A stretch of DNA of 64,000 nucleotides, taken from positions 20,826,595-20,890,594 of the forward strand of contig NC_059374.1 in the NCBI RefSeq assembly GCF_019703515.2. Direction: 5' to 3'. The notes beneath the pieces are model-generated. The model was not told the DNA's origin. It saw nothing but the letters and a program-made list of their open reading frames with translations, and made no database searches. The translations under genes were made by a program, and so were the position numbers. Below are positions 11,432-24,933 of this stretch, one piece after another. Positions within the stretch are counted from its first letter, which is position 1; every line of letters starts with the position of its first letter. The stretch comes from Myxocyprinus asiaticus (lineage: Eukaryota > Chordata > Actinopteri > Cypriniformes > Catostomidae).

Positions 11432-11975
11432 CACTCAATCAGCACTTTATTAAGAACATCTGTACACCTACTTATCTAATCAGCCAATTGTGTGGCAGTA
11501 GTGGAATGCATAAAAACATGCAGATGCGGCAGCAGCTTCAGTTAACGTTCACATCAACCATCAGAATGGGTAAAATATGTGATCTCAGTGATTTTGACCA
11601 TGGCATGTTTGTTTGTGCCAGACGGGCTGGTTTGAGTATTTCTGTAACTGCTGATCTCCTGGGATTTTCAGGCACAACAGTCTCTAGAATTTACTCAGAA
11701 TGGTGCCAAAAACAAAAAACATCCAGTGAGCGGCAGTTTTGCAGACAGAAACGCCTTGTTGATGAGAGAGGTCAACAGAGAATGGCCAGACTGGTTCGAG
11801 CTGACAGAAAGGCTACGGTAACTCAGATAATCACTCTGTACAATTGTAGTGAGCAGAATAGCATCTCAGAATGCACAACACATTGAACCTTGAGACAGAC
11901 AGGCTACAACAGCAGAAGACCACGTCGGGCACTTTATTAGGACCTAATACATTTCCTAATAGTGCTCAGTGAGTC
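11432..11975 (+). mobile_element. Tc1-like transposon, internally deleted (544 bp)
   Basis: The left end cactcaatcagcactttatt and the right end ...agtgctcagtgagtc are imperfect inverted repeats flanked by TA. The element contains the N-terminal transposase region, then jumps to the right terminal region at about 11925-11935. Its orientation is opposite to the other intronic Tc1 copies. Confidence 0.85.
11563..11930 (+). pseudogene. Tc1-like transposase, N-terminal DNA-binding part only
   Basis: From the ATG at about 11566, the sequence MGKICDLSDFDHGMFVCARR, ISVTADLLGFSGTTVSRIYSEW, and RQKRLVDERGQQRMARLVRADRKATVTQI is the paired-like helix-turn-helix DNA-binding region of a fish Tc1 family. 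The frame shifts after the ATVTQI region (the NSISE-type motif survives). The tail LRQTGYNSRRPR is present out of frame before the deletion. No catalytic domain remains. The upstream ATG at 11488 is probably not the start, because the conserved region begins at MGK. Confidence 0.8.
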
Positions 11976-12995
11976 TATTAAATATTTATTTCCCAAAATC
12001 CAAATCTTGAGTTTGTGGATGTAAAATGCTGTTTGTGGATTAAATAAAACCTGGAGTAAAGATTCTATTATGGTGTAATTTGTCCCTCTAGTTACATCCA
12101 GTCCCTCCAATGTCATATTTAAAAAATAATTAGGAATCATACCAAAATCATCAAACTGAATCAAAACAAATTTCAGATTTAATTTAGTAAATAATCATAA
12201 TCAAATTGAATAGTTAAAAAAACAAACAAATATAAACCTTTTCCAGTTATACAGTATATGGATTTTCTTCTATATCAAAGTTGCTTCGAAAAAATGTAAT
12301 GCATATAAAAATGTGTATAAAAAGCGCTTAAAACCAGTGATTGGCAGTAGCTTCGCTACAAATAATGAAGCTATTAGCTTAACTACATCAACAAAGACAA
12401 CGCTGGTTGCAGTGGATATTTATCTGCAATCAATGGAAACCAAACCTGCAAATGTGTCCTATCATTTGTGATGTGATGAAGAAGGTCTTTATGAAGTTCA
12501 ACATGTGTGCAACTTGTGAACGAACACCGCAGGTAAAGACAATTTCCAACCAAAAAGAGTTTCAAAACACTTTATAGACTACACAAAAAAAACATCAAAA
12601 AGTACCACGGCATTACACATTTTTTTGGGACATGTACCATTTCCTGCAAGCACCATGGTATTATTTGAATTATTTGAGCACTATGTACAGTAAAAGGCAG
12701 AAGTTTACGTTCACCTTAGCCAAATACATTTAAACTCAGTTTTTCACAATTCCTGACATTTAATCATAGAAAACATTCCCTGTCTTAGGTCAGTTAGGAT
12801 CACTACATTATTTTAAGTGTGCAAACGTGAAATGTCAGAATAATAGTAGAGAGTGATTTATTTCAGCTTTTATTTCTTTCATCACATTCCCAGTGGGTCA
12901 GAAGTTTACATACACTTTGTTAGTATTTGGTAGCATTGCCTTTAAATTGTTTAACTTGGGTCATACATTTTGGGCAGCCTTCCACAAGCTTCTCA

Positions 12996-13466
<471 letters not shown>

Positions 13467-14818
13467 TTAAATTTTTGTTTCATTAGACCAGAGGACATTT
13501 CTCCAAAAAGTAAGATGTTTGTCCCCATGTACACTTGCAAACTGTAGTCTGGCTTTTTTATGGCAGTTTTGGAGCAGTGGCTTCTTTCTTGCTGAGCAAC
13601 CTTTCAGCAGAGGTGGGTAGTAATGCGCTACATTTACTCCATTACATTTACTTGAGTAATTTTTTGAGGGAAAAATTTACTTTTAGAGTATATTTAAAAG
13701 TGGGTACTTTATACTCTCACTCAAGTAAATTTCTAATGAATTTTTTTTTACTTTTACTTCTTTACAATGGCCGGCGTTCCTGTCGTTACATTACTGGGTT
13801 TAATTTTAGTTAATGTGTAATTTATTGAGAGATTATTGAATGGGACTTTTACGAGAACGGAAGTTCACACAGCTGCGCATGCTGACACAGAAGTCACTCA
13901 AGTCATCAATGCTGCAGCATCAAACTCTTGAAAATGAAACACTTTCTTCCCTCCGCACAGTGAAAAAAAGAATAGTTTCAGTCATGCAATGCCTTCATTT
14001 AACACCAAGACAAGCTGATATTTCAAGTTTAAAATCACAGCTTCAACTGGCAGCACGCTGAGGTAAGTTTTGGCTCTAATGCTAATGCGGGCTTTTCTGT
14101 GTAATGTGATGGTAATTTTCAGGGTGATAATGTAACTGGGCTCTTATGACATCAGTTTTTAAGTGTACATTTTTAAATCAGTGCAGCAATATATCAGTGC
14201 GCTTTGTCCCGAGTCCCGCATGTCATGAGCAGTGTTTACGCATTTACTGGAAACTATTGCAGCTACTTCGGGTGGATTAACTGTATAAAACCATGTAAAC
14301 ATCCAAGTTAAGTGTAAATGCCTTTTGCTCTGCCATTCACGTGATTGACCACTGGAGCATGAACAGACAGCATTTCTGCGCGTGTACAGTGAGGGCCGCG
14401 AGGCACGCACGTGAGAGATGTGCGGGCGCGAGGCAATCGTATGGCGAAGAGAGTGGCTGCATTCGAAATCGTTCACTCGTTCACTCATTCACTAATTCCT
14501 ATACAGTGAAAGGCAGTTAGTGCACTATATCTCTGCAGTGAGTGAACGAAATGAGTGAGTGAATTCGGACGCTGATGTATACACAGTGTTGGAGCTCTGG
14601 GGCTGTCACAGAAACAACATCACATATGCACTTTTAAAATACTTGGGCCTTACTTCTTATTCTTATTAAATAATATATTAATACAATAAATCTTCATTCT
14701 ATTTGTCATTTTTAATATATACCGTGTGTTAATATAAAGAGTAAACACATTTTATCAAATAAAGAGTACATTTTAAAATGAATGGGTGGCAACATTTTAA
14801 AGTTAAACAAAATCACAT

Positions 14819-15276
14819 AAGTCAGCATAAAAGTAATCCATAAGACTCCAGTGGTTAAATCAGTATCTTCAGAAGCGATGTGACATGAGAATGTATGGAT
14901 GAGAAACAGAGAAACAGATCACTTTCATATTCTTCTTGTTTTTGGTGATTCACATTCTTCAATGCATATCGCCCCCTGCTGGGTAGGGAGAAGAATGTCT
15001 AGCAAAAAATTAAAAATATTGATCTGTCTCTCACCCACACCTATCTTATCACTTCTGAAGATATGGATATATCTACTGGAGTCTTATGGATTACTTTTAT
15101 GCTGCCTTTATGTGCTTTTTGGAGCATCAACTTTTTGGCCTACAGAGCTAAAATATTCTTCTAAAAATCTTAATTTGTGTTCTGCAGAAGAAAGGAAGTC
15201 ATCCATATCTGGGATGGCACGAGTGTGAGTAAATGATGAGAGAACTGTAATTTTTGGGTGAACTATCCCTTTAAAG
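14819..15276. mobile_element. Foldback element fragment, innermost level of nest
   Basis: It has the same family as 52959-53642 and 47655-49942. The right arm is complete (gcataaaagtaatccata region through gggtgaactatccctttaaa) but the left arm is cut back to its inner part. A small ORF across it (14899-15228) is not conserved coding sequence. Confidence 0.75.
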
Positions 15277-15530
15277 TGATAGTTCAGCCATCATGTTGTT
15301 CCAAAACCAGGTGACCCTTTGTATTATGTGGAACACAAAATATGTTAGACAGAATGTTAGGGACTAGCAGTCTCGGTCACCGTTCACTTTCAAAATATGG
15401 AGAAATAAAAACATTCACTGGAAGTAAATACTGACTCAAGCAAACATTCTGTCTAATATCTCCTTATTGTGTTGCATGGAAGAAAGTCATATGGGTTTGG
15501 AACAACATGATGGTGAATGATGTCAGAATT
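15276..15530. repeat. Short inverted repeat adjacent to the foldback fragment
   Basis: The sequence catcatgttgttccaaaacc near 15290 is matched in reverse complement by ggtttggaacaacatgatgg near 15494-15513. The intervening segment is also self-complementary in part. The family is not identified. Confidence 0.6.
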
Positions 15531-17502
15531 TCCATTAATAATAATTCTGTAATACATGTTAAATGTTATCACTGCAACACTCCACCAGGTTTTATTTAAC
15601 GTCTATTATGTCATTTGCTAAAGTAACGAGTTACTCACTACATGAGTACTCTTTAATTTGATACTTTCTTACTCTTACTCAAGTAATTATTTATGTTATT
15701 ACTTTTACTTCTACTTGAGTATTTTTTTTAAAAGTAATTGTACTTTTAGTTGAGTACAGTTTACTCTACCCACCTCTGCCTTTCAGGTTATGTCGATATA
15801 GGACTTGTTTTACTGTGAATATAGATACTTGTCTACCTGTTTCCTCCAGCATCTTCTCAAGGTCCTTTGCTGTTTTTCTGGGATTGATTTGCACTTTTCA
15901 CACCAAACTACATTCATCTCCAGGAGACAGAATGCGTCTCCTTCCTGAGCGGTGTGATGGCTGCATGGTCCCATGGTGTTTATACTTGTGTACTACTGTT
16001 TGTAAAGATGAACGTGGTACCTTCAGGCATTTAGAAATTGCTCCCAAGGATGAACCAAACTTGAGGAGGCCCACAATTTTTTATTCTGATTTCTTTGGTT
16101 TTCCCATGATGTCAAGCAAGTTTGAAGGTAGGCCATAAAATACATCCATAGGTACACTTCCAATTCAGTACACCTCCTATCAGAAGCTAATTGCCTAAAG
16201 GCTTGACATCATTTTCTGGAATTTTCCAAGCTGCCTAAAGGCACAGTAAACTTCTGACCCACTGGAATTGTGATATAGTCAATTAAAAGTGAAACAATCT
16301 GTCTGTAAACAATTGTTGGAAAAATTACTTGTGTCATGCACAAAGTAGATGTCCTAAATGACTTGCCAAAACTACATTTTTGCTCATATTTAATCTGTGG
16401 AGTGGTTAAAAAATTAGTTTTAATGACTTCAACCTAAGTGTATGTAAACTTCTGACTTCAACTGTAAATACAATAGTATATGAATATAGTAACCATATAT
16501 CAAAGGTTCCATGGTAGTACCTTGGACTTTGAAGTACTTTGAATGTACTTTGTAAATACAGAATGGCAAATAAATATGTTAGTTGTAGTCTGTATACTTG
16601 TTTACTGTATTAGACTATAGCCTACTGTACTATATGTACCATGGCTTTGATAAATATCATGTGAATAATTATTTTCTATGACCGTATGCTCTGTAGGTCT
16701 GGTTGAAAAAAACAAATTAAGTAGTTTCAAGGTAACAAGCTACTTTTGTCATGTAACTTGTAGTGTTACTTGCTACTGAAGTGTAGCTTTCCGCGGAGCT
16801 TAACATATTTTTTGCTAAAGAGTTGGATGGCTAGCTAGCTATAATTTTTGAGTAGCTTGCCCAACACTGCTTAAAACAGACTGTTGCAAATGATTGGGGT
16901 AGGCAGGAGAACATGAGAATTAAAGTTGTTCTGAGTGTTGGACCCCAGTAGCTGCTCAGCACATGTGACCATCTACCATTTAATCCACTTGTGTCCGTTT
17001 CCTCTCCCAAAGGCACAACAAAGACACATGACCCCTTCAGCACATATGAACACACCCATCACTCAAGCTGCACATTTACACTGCATTATATGGGCCCACT
17101 GTGATCCGTATGAGGTGGATATTTGTTTTATATAACAGTGACTGAGCTCTTGGCTTAACTGTTATGGTTCACAGAACATTTAAGAAGTAAAAAGGATTTT
17201 TATGCCATAAATTATAAAAAATTTTTTTTTAAAAATCTAATAAAAATCTTCTTTAAATAAAAACAAATTTTTTTTTTCAGCAAGGATGTTTGCAAAGTCA
17301 TATTCATTTAAATCAGCTTCTGTCACATAATCTACTTAAACGTGTACAGTCCTTTATGTGGGAACTAAATTGAAGCTTACCTATATTAACTGGGTTTATT
17401 CAAGTCAGGTTCTTTAATATGACTGAATCAATGTGACTATATTAGGTTACACCAATAAACGTAGTTTTTAAAGATTAGATCAGGAAGAAAATTACTATTT
17501 AA

Positions 17503-18622
17503 CCCTCCTATTGCGTTCGGGTAATTTTTGACCCGGGAGCGGTAGATAATAATTTTTAAATACCACATAATTTTTTAGTACGGGAACCAAACTTTGTGAC
17601 TTTGTCAAGACTATCAAAATACATTTTGAGCAGGGAATCAATTGTGGCTTTACTCATGATATTATGTAGATTTTTGTTGTCCATCTATGAATAACATTTT
17701 TTTCTTATAAACACCACTTACATTTAGCCTCTTTCCTATACTCTCTCACACACTTTTTCATCTCTCACTGTGACTGCATCTTGTTTACAAACATGCACAC
17801 ACACACACACACACACATACAGTCACACACGCACACACACACACATACACACACACACACATTCCTGTACAAAACAGACATGACAGATGTAATAAATAAC
17901 AAATAAACTAAATCTAAGGTACTATTGTCTAAAGGGGGTGTGGCGAGAGTAATGCACACATTAGTCTATAGAAGATTTGAAAGAGGAAATTGTCCACATG
18001 TTACTCTGCACCCATCTGATGCCGAACCATCTTAAAGCATACTCATGCATCAACATTCGGCAGTTAATGCAAGCAAAGGATTTTGCTTAAAAACATAGTA
18101 AAGAAGTATTAATGTTGTGTACTTGTGTTGTTTTTATGTTTAGTTGAAAAAGAATAAGTTGGTTTCATAACTTTTGACAACCAAGTTGTATTGAGCAATT
18201 ATGAGAAATAGGAAATGAATTCCAATTACTAGTAATTCTCACATTAGATGTTAATATAAATTGTATATTATGTTATATTTAGAGAAAAATTCACAGAAAT
18301 CTTGATAAAAGATGTCTTCACAAGTATCATACTGGTTTTGCTGTAGTTTATGCATATTTTGAAATGTCAAAGAATTTCTACATTTCATTATTTCAAAAAT
18401 ATTGCATATTAATTAATAACTTAATATTTGTCAATTAACATGCCAAAAATATCAAACTTTTTACATGTATGAACAGTTAAGAACCTATTAATGACTTACA
18501 ATATAGTTTTAGATAAAATCCATCATGTTATGAATGATTTATAAGCTTGAATTCCACCGGGTCAAAATTGTCTCACAAATGCAAAAGGTGTATGCAGAAT
18601 CTGAGTGCAATAGGATTAAGGG
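17503..18622. mobile_element. piggyBac-like non-autonomous element
   Basis: The left end ccctcctattgcgttcgggt and the right end ...agtgcaataggattaaggg form an imperfect inverted repeat. It is flanked on both sides by TTAA (17499-17502 and 18623-18626), the piggyBac target. Subterminal copies of the gacccgg / ccgggtca motif are present near both ends. It is 1120 bp with no transposase. It contains a CA microsatellite. Confidence 0.75.
17793..17862. repeat. (CA)n microsatellite, interrupted
   Basis: Runs of CA with TACAGT and CG-containing interruptions, inside the piggyBac-like element. The minus-strand ORF of Cys-Val repeats here is an artefact of the repeat. Confidence 0.95.
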
Positions 18623-19160
18623 TTAAAAGGCAACAACTGCATTTATTCACTTTTTTCACTGTAGTTTTTTTAATTTTTTACGGTAAGGTGAGTTTTTCCA
18701 CCATGAATTTTGGTCCTGAGATGTTGCACACTGATGCACAATGTTCTTTCTGATGAGGAGAATCACAGTACCACCCAGAATAAGGTTAACATAATGGCCG
18801 ATTAATAATTTGGCAAACTATTTATGAGGCCATAACAAGGGGAAGAGCAGCATGGCTATTTTCATTTCCTTAATGGAAATACACTGAACTGGCACAGTTT
18901 ATTAAACGGAGTAACAGAAACCTTCTCTGTAAAAAAAAAAATGTTTAAAACAGTAAGCATAAACCAGGCAAACAGTACAGTAGGTTAATAGAATCAGTGT
19001 ATTAGGGATGTAATAGTTTCAGAATATACCTTAGTTTTAAAACTTTAAAAATCTTCTCATTCATGGTATTGCATTAATATAAAGTCAGGTTTTTTCTGAA
19101 CTTTTCTAAAATCCAAATCGGTTCAATTAAGACAGAATCGGATACATTATATTGCACTTA

Positions 19161-20738
19161 CAGTGCATTCAGAAAGTATTCAAACCCCTTCATTTTTTTT
19201 TTTTTTTTTTTAACATTTTGTTATGTTCCAGCCTTGTGCTCAAATGCTTTAAATTAAACAAAATTCACATCAATCTACGCTCCATACCCCATAATGACAA
19301 AGCAAAAACCAGATTTTTGAAACTTTACAAATTTATTAAAAAGAAAAAAACTTAAATATCACATTGACATAAGTATTCAGACCCTTAACTCGGTACTTAG
19401 TTGAAGCACCTTTGGCAGCGATTACAGCCTCAAGTCTTTTTGGGTATGATGCGACAAGCTTTGCACACCTGGATTTGGGGATTTTCTGCCATTCTTCGCT
19501 GCAGATCCTCTCAAGCTCTGTCAGGTTGGATGGGAACTGTCAGTGGACAACCATTTTCAGGTCTCTCCAGAGATGTTCTATTGGGTTCACGTCCGGGCTC
19601 TGGCTGGACCACTCAAGGACATTCACAAAGTTGTCTCTAAGCCACTCTTGCATTGTCTTGGCTGTGTGCTTAGGGTCATTGTCCTGTTGGAAGGTAAACT
19701 TTTGGCCCAATCTGAGGTCCTGAGCACTCTGGACCAGGTTTTCATTAAGGTTATCTCTGTATTTTGCTGTGTTCAGCTTTCCTTCAATCCTGACCATTCC
19801 CCCAGACCCTGCCACTGAAAAACACCCCCACAGCATGATGCTACCACCACCATGCTTCACCGTTGGGATGGTATTGCGCAGGTGATGAACGGTGCCTGGT
19901 TTCCTCCAGACATGACACTTGGAATTGAGGCCAGACAGTTCAATCTTTGTTTCATCAGACCAGGGAATCTTGTTTCTCACAGTCCGAGAGTCCTTTAGGT
20001 GCTTTTTCATGTGTCTTGCACTGAGGAGATGCTTCCGTCTGGCTGCTCTGCCATAAAGCCCAGATCTGTGGAGTGTTGCAGTGATGGTTGTCCTTCTGCA
20101 AGTTTCTCCCATCTCCACACATGATCTCTGGAGCTCAAACAGAGTGACCATCGGGTTCTTGGTCACCTCTCTTACCAAGGCCCTTCTCCCCCGATTGCTC
20201 AGTTTGGATGGGCAGCCAGCTCTAGGAAGAGTGGTTGTTCCAAACTTCTTTCATTTAAGAATTATGAAGGCCACTGTGCTCTTGGGAACCTTCAATGCAG
20301 CCAAAACATTTTTTTAGCCTTCCCCAGATCTGTGCCTCGAAATAATCCTGTCTCTGAGCTCTGCAGGCAGTTCCTTTGCTCTGATATGCATTTTCAGCTG
20401 TGAGACCTTATATAGACAGGTGTGTGCCTTTCCAAATCATGTCCAATCAATGGAATTTGCCACAGGTGTACTCCAATCAAAGTGTAGAAAAATCTCAAAG
20501 ATGATCCAGAGAAAAGGGATGCACCTGAGCTAAATTTCAAGTGTCATAGCAAAGGGTCTGAATACTTATGTCAATGTGATATTTGAGTTTTTTATTTTTA
20601 ATAAATTTGCAACGTTATCAAAAATCTAGTTTTTGCTTTGTCATTATGGGATATGGAGCGTAGATTCATTTTAGCGTAAGGCTGCAACATAACAAAATGT
20701 GAAAAAAATGAAGGGTCTGAATACTTTCTGAATGCACT
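19161..20738 (-). mobile_element. Near full-length Tc1-like transposon
   Basis: The left end is cagtgcattcagaaagtatt and the right end is ...gaatactttctgaatgcact. The left flank is TA, and the right flank is TA-rich with the last base changed. The length of 1578 bp is that of a complete element. Both ends contain a long inverted repeat including aacattttgttatg / cataacaaaatgt. Confidence 0.93.
19336..20391 (-). pseudogene. Tc1-like transposase, full length with three nonsense codons
   Basis: A single minus-strand frame of about 351 codons runs from ATG (20389-20391) to TAA (19336-19338), the size of an intact Tc1 transposase (about 340 aa). It contains an N-terminal helix-turn-helix region (RAKELPAELRDRIISRHRSG), IPWSDETKIEL (first Asp), [27 protein letters not shown] (second Asp) and NPIEHLW (Glu), with DD34E spacing. 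Interruptions are TAA at 20314-20316 (codon 26, in GEG*KN), TGA at 20251-20253 (codon 47, probably from Trp) and TGA at 19540-19542 (in VVH*QF, where Arg is expected). I see no frameshift. It is the youngest-looking transposase in the window but is not functional as it stands. Confidence 0.92.
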
Positions 20739-21321
20739 ATATATGCAACATTCCATTGGGCCGTTTGTTCATGCATTTATTTGCCAAAGTGCAGTGCAAC
20801 AGTAGACCTACAATGTGTTTAATACTACTAATAATATTATGTTTTAATTGTAAAGTACTAAATAGGTTTTACCAAGTGCTTTAGGCATACAGGAAATGGA
20901 CAGTGATACTGTAGTGGAAAATAGACAGTAATGAGAAAAACACCAATAAATAAACTGCAACTGAATAATTAATTTTTCAGTAGGTATTCTTTAGATTAAA
21001 CTAAAATTAGAAAAACAACCAATTACTGAATCAAATGCATGTCTGAAATTTTAACCTGGGCAGTAATCATTACAAATGATTGTTTTAAATTATTTTTTTA
21101 TTATTTATTTTTTTATGAAATTCAAAAATAATATAATAAAGTAATAATTCAAAAATCATGTTTTGACAGTATGACATACAATGAAATTGCAGTCTTTTTT
21201 CTAGTCTAAATTTAAATTAAATATTAAACTGCTAATAATAGCAATGCATCTTAATATAGAGATACTTTAATATCATGTGACAGTTAACATACCGTGAAAA
21301 TCTCATATTGTTACACCCCTA

Positions 21322-22108
21322 GTGTGTATCTATTCAATGCTGAGGTGTTCAACCAAACATCCATAAAATTAAAGCTCACATTGCCTATTTTTGCTGAGTA
21401 CAGAGGAGATTGTATTGAGATATCATCCAACATCATTATTTATGCGTCCCTTTTTAATAAGTGTAATGAAAGAGAATGTAACTAAACCAGATACTTTCCC
21501 AGTCTATTACGAGCGTATAATGGTCTGACCAGGAAATCAAGGATGCAATTCCAGCAGCATCCCTCTAAGGAATCCTATACAAATGATGCAAATACAGAGC
21601 ATCACTAGTAAATTATTCATTGTTGGAAAATGCAATATTTGTAGGGAAGACTAATTATATCAAATATTCACAAGGATTATCTAAAAATTGTTACCATTAT
21701 TTTGGAGTGGATATATTTCAAAAACAAAAAGATTTATATTAAAAAAACAAATATATAGAAATTTGGTGTGTAAAAATGCATCAAATTTCCATGCATCAAT
21801 TACGGAATTTAAGAATCGATTATCATTACTGTATTAATACCCAATGTGATACAAATACTGTCTCAGATTATATAAGCCTTCTTGCAACGGGACATGTTGA
21901 AAGAAGTTGGACAGAGTAAAATGTTTGGATTTGGTATGATTTTTTTTTTTTTGACCACTTCGTTATTTTGATTATAATTTAGTTTAGTTTGAAGTGTAAT
22001 TTGAATTTAGAAATATATTTGGTTTAATTTGTTCGTGTTTCAATAAATGAATGTATTTTTTCTAAATCAGAATCGACCGGTAGAAGTGAAGTGTGTTCCA
22101 ATACAATC
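21322..22108. other. Intronic sequence, one short dispersed repeat
   Basis: The segment 21763-21835 resembles 10756-10825. A run of T lies at 21940-21951. No gene is recognised. Confidence 0.4.
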
Positions 22109-23521
22109 CAGTGTTTCCCCTATATGCATTTTGTAGCGGCGCTGTGCCACTGCTGAATTATGAGCGCCGCTGTTGGGATTTCACATGGTTAATTTAATGT
22201 TCTTTATGCAACATAACGCTTGCCAGCCCCAGTCAGCTGTGCGCAATCTACACTGCGAAAGGGACCCCACCACACATGCACACACACACATACACGCACA
22301 TTCTCACAGTGACGTCAACGCATAACACACGTGTCAAACTCACTTCATTTCAAGTGGCCCACGAGTTCATTTCTGAAATGTAGGATTGCAGGGGATCGCA
22401 ACGTTTCACTGAACAATCAGTTATCCCTTTCCTTGCGAATATAAATGAGCCTTCCCCGTCACCTGTATGTTTTGGAGCGCATTTTGCTCACTTCAAAAGT
22501 GGAATGAAACAGTGCTACACAGGTCAATAATCAACCAGGCTTAATCATAGCAGCACGAGGGCAGGGCAGGTGCGGCAATTCGCTGACTGGTCTCAACCAA
22601 ACAACAGACTATTTTAAATGTGCCTGTGAACCGGTGAGATTCACAGCGGGGATCGCGAAACCCGTTTCAATGTTGTACAGAATTGTCTGTTGCAAAACTC
22701 TTATATCTCGGTGATGAAACTATTTTAAATCAAACAGCTCCCACATTCTAAATGGCACTGACAAAGAAAACAGTTAGAAGGCTTTTCAATTCACAGATCA
22801 CAACGCTTACAAAACTTTACCATAGATTTACTGCAGTAACACTAAACGTACTGTATTAACTATGGTAGTTGTGGCAGAAAAACGTTCTAAATGTATTTAG
22901 ACTGCTGTTTTTTCATTACAAAGATGCCATAGTTTTTTATATAGAAACCATAGTTACTAACCATGGTAGTGAGGAGCCATGCATGGTTTTACCTATGGTT
23001 ACCATGGACTTATTACAAATATCATTGTTAAAACTACGGATACTATGGAAGAACTATGGTGCATTTTCATAATTATGGACCAACCTATCAGTTTTCCATC
23101 TGTGTAAAATCTGTACTCTTGTAATGCTATCTGATTGCAGGAAAATGTAAGTTGTTTTGTTCACACTGTCAGAATATTTCAATTTAGCAATATAAAAATT
23201 AGGTGTTAATTTTTTCCACAGATGTTACTGTTGTTAATATCATAATTTTCATCTGCATCACAACCTCAAAATCAATGCTGTACTGTCAAATGTGCATTTC
23301 AATGCACATAACATGTAATATTATTTGCATGGGTGCTACCAAAGCAGGTGCTGGTGCCACATTTTCAAAGGGCCCTTTGAGGGCACAGATAAACCGTGAT
23401 GTGGCCCAGGCTGAAATTTATTCTATTAAATCTATTCTTTGACCAACGTGGGTCTGGCATTGCGAGCTTGTTGTCGTGTACTCAACAGCACCGCTGCTGA
23501 AAAATCCTAGAGGAGACACTG
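22109..23521. mobile_element. hAT-like inverted-repeat element
   Basis: The left end cagtgtttcccctatatgc and the right end ...ctagaggagacactg are inverted repeats. Inner complementary motifs gcggcgctgtgcca and cagcaccgctgctg follow. No target duplication was found, so the family call rests on the termini. It contains a region rich in ccatggta/accatagt palindromes at 22850-23060. Confidence 0.55.
22850..23060. repeat. Cluster of ccatggt/accatagt short palindromes
   Basis: At least six copies of actatggt/accatagt/accatggt-type motifs lie in 200 bp. The same motif occurs near 12650 and 16510. Function is unknown and it may be a degenerate repeat. Confidence 0.6.
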
Positions 23522-24529
23522 CAACCACTGTTAATACTAGCCATGATTTGTGTCAGTAGATGAAAATTATTAATAATACTTACCTTCTCTATAATTTAAA
23601 GGAGCATACATCCAAATTCTGATGAGAATCAAATTTTCCATGTATATAAAAGGAGTGTGTGTCACTGTCATAGAAAAATGCCTGGGATTCATCAAGCACA
23701 CAGTTACTGCACAAAATAATGTAAGTCCATATTTCTATTCTTTTAATTCATTGCATACAGTCCATTTACCCTACCAACTTCTTATGAATATGCTGTCTCT
23801 TTTTAAATCATTGGTGCTTGAGGGAATGGACTATATAATAGGACGCAGATGCTGGAATAACAGGAGAAGAACCTCAGAATTAAACTGCACTTGGTCCAGA
23901 CTTTAGCGCGTTGCGCACGATTTCTCCAAACCCACTTGTGCCTAGACTCAGCGCATGCTAGCACGAAAATACCAAAACTTCATGGCTATGCCCATGACTC
24001 TGTGCTTATAACTTAAGGCACTATAACGCTCGTAACGCTTGTGCTATTAAGACAGGGCACATTATGTTTATATTGCTTTTTATCTCCATAAAATGAGTTA
24101 TTTATCTATAAAATAGTTCAACTATGAATAGAACACATCCTAAATAAATGTAAATGAGCGGAATCAATCACTCGTTCACTCACTCTCCTTATAGTGAATG
24201 CCGCATAGTGCACTATATAGGGAATATGGAACAATTTCAGACTGTTCTGAAGGGAATTAACCAGTTAAAAGGTTGGTTAAAGATACTTTTAACTGGTCAA
24301 TGACACGTGGCTGCCGTGAAAAGATAAAACATTCTCGTGATCATGCTTTACAAGCGGAGCCGCCTCCAATCTGCTGCCTCTACCATTGAAAATAAATAGG
24401 CAACTTGCAGGTACAGCGTACTGTGTTAAACCGCCTTTATACGGAATAAATAGATAGTTTTTAATTCTATGACCCTGCTTGATTTAAACATGGGTCTTAT
24501 CTGTCTGCATATGACCAAATTTTGCTTAA

Positions 24530-24660
24530 CACCTAGGCGTCATGGATGCAGCATCACACAAAAAACCAACAATGTCATTGCAGTCAGCAGTCAGCACTTT
24601 TCGCAGTCAGCCATGATTAATTTATTCTGTGAGTGAAAGTTTTGCTGGATATAGAATCGT
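24530..24660. repeat. Partial copy of aaaggtgcactcagtaa element (left half)
   Basis: The sequence acacctaggcgtcatggatgc followed by cagtcagccatgatta matches the left half of the complete copy at 25728-26142. The matching right-half sequence occurs at about 25570-25730, so one older copy may be split by about 0.9 kb that includes the SINE. Confidence 0.5.
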
Positions 24661-24933
24661 CCATTTGTTATTACAACATGACACACATTCATGTTGGAAA
24701 CAAAATACACAAAAAGATAAAATTAAACAAATACAGTACACAATGAATAATGGTCTAAGCTTGTTTCTCTGTTCTGTCCGTGAATATGCAGGTGACATAT
24801 CTATGCATATCTAGCAAATTATCAATTTATTTGCATAAAACAAACCATGAATGGTGAGACATTAGCTTTACATTAGTTGGTGATAAAATCTGTCATATAT
24901 AACAAATTAATATTTTTTAATAAAGTAATTTAT

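Larger units (their letters stand above)
13608..15778. mobile_element. hAT-like element inserted in the transposase
   Basis: The termini are cagaggtgggtagtaatgc and ...tactctacccacctctg. They are flanked by identical 8-bp sequences cctttcag (13600-13607 and 15779-15786), so family and insertion are well supported. Arms rich in acttgagtaa and ttacttttac motifs are complementary. It is 2171 bp with no recognisable transposase. It carries further repeats: a fragment of the foldback family (14819-15276) and another inverted repeat (15276-15530). Confidence 0.93.
19003..21321. mobile_element. hAT-like element hosting a Tc1 copy
   Basis: The ends tagggatgtaatagtttc and ...attgttacacccct(a) are inverted repeats. 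The flanks cagtgtat and gtgtgtat match at 6 of 8 positions. Without the Tc1 element it is about 740 bp and non-coding. Confidence 0.65.
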
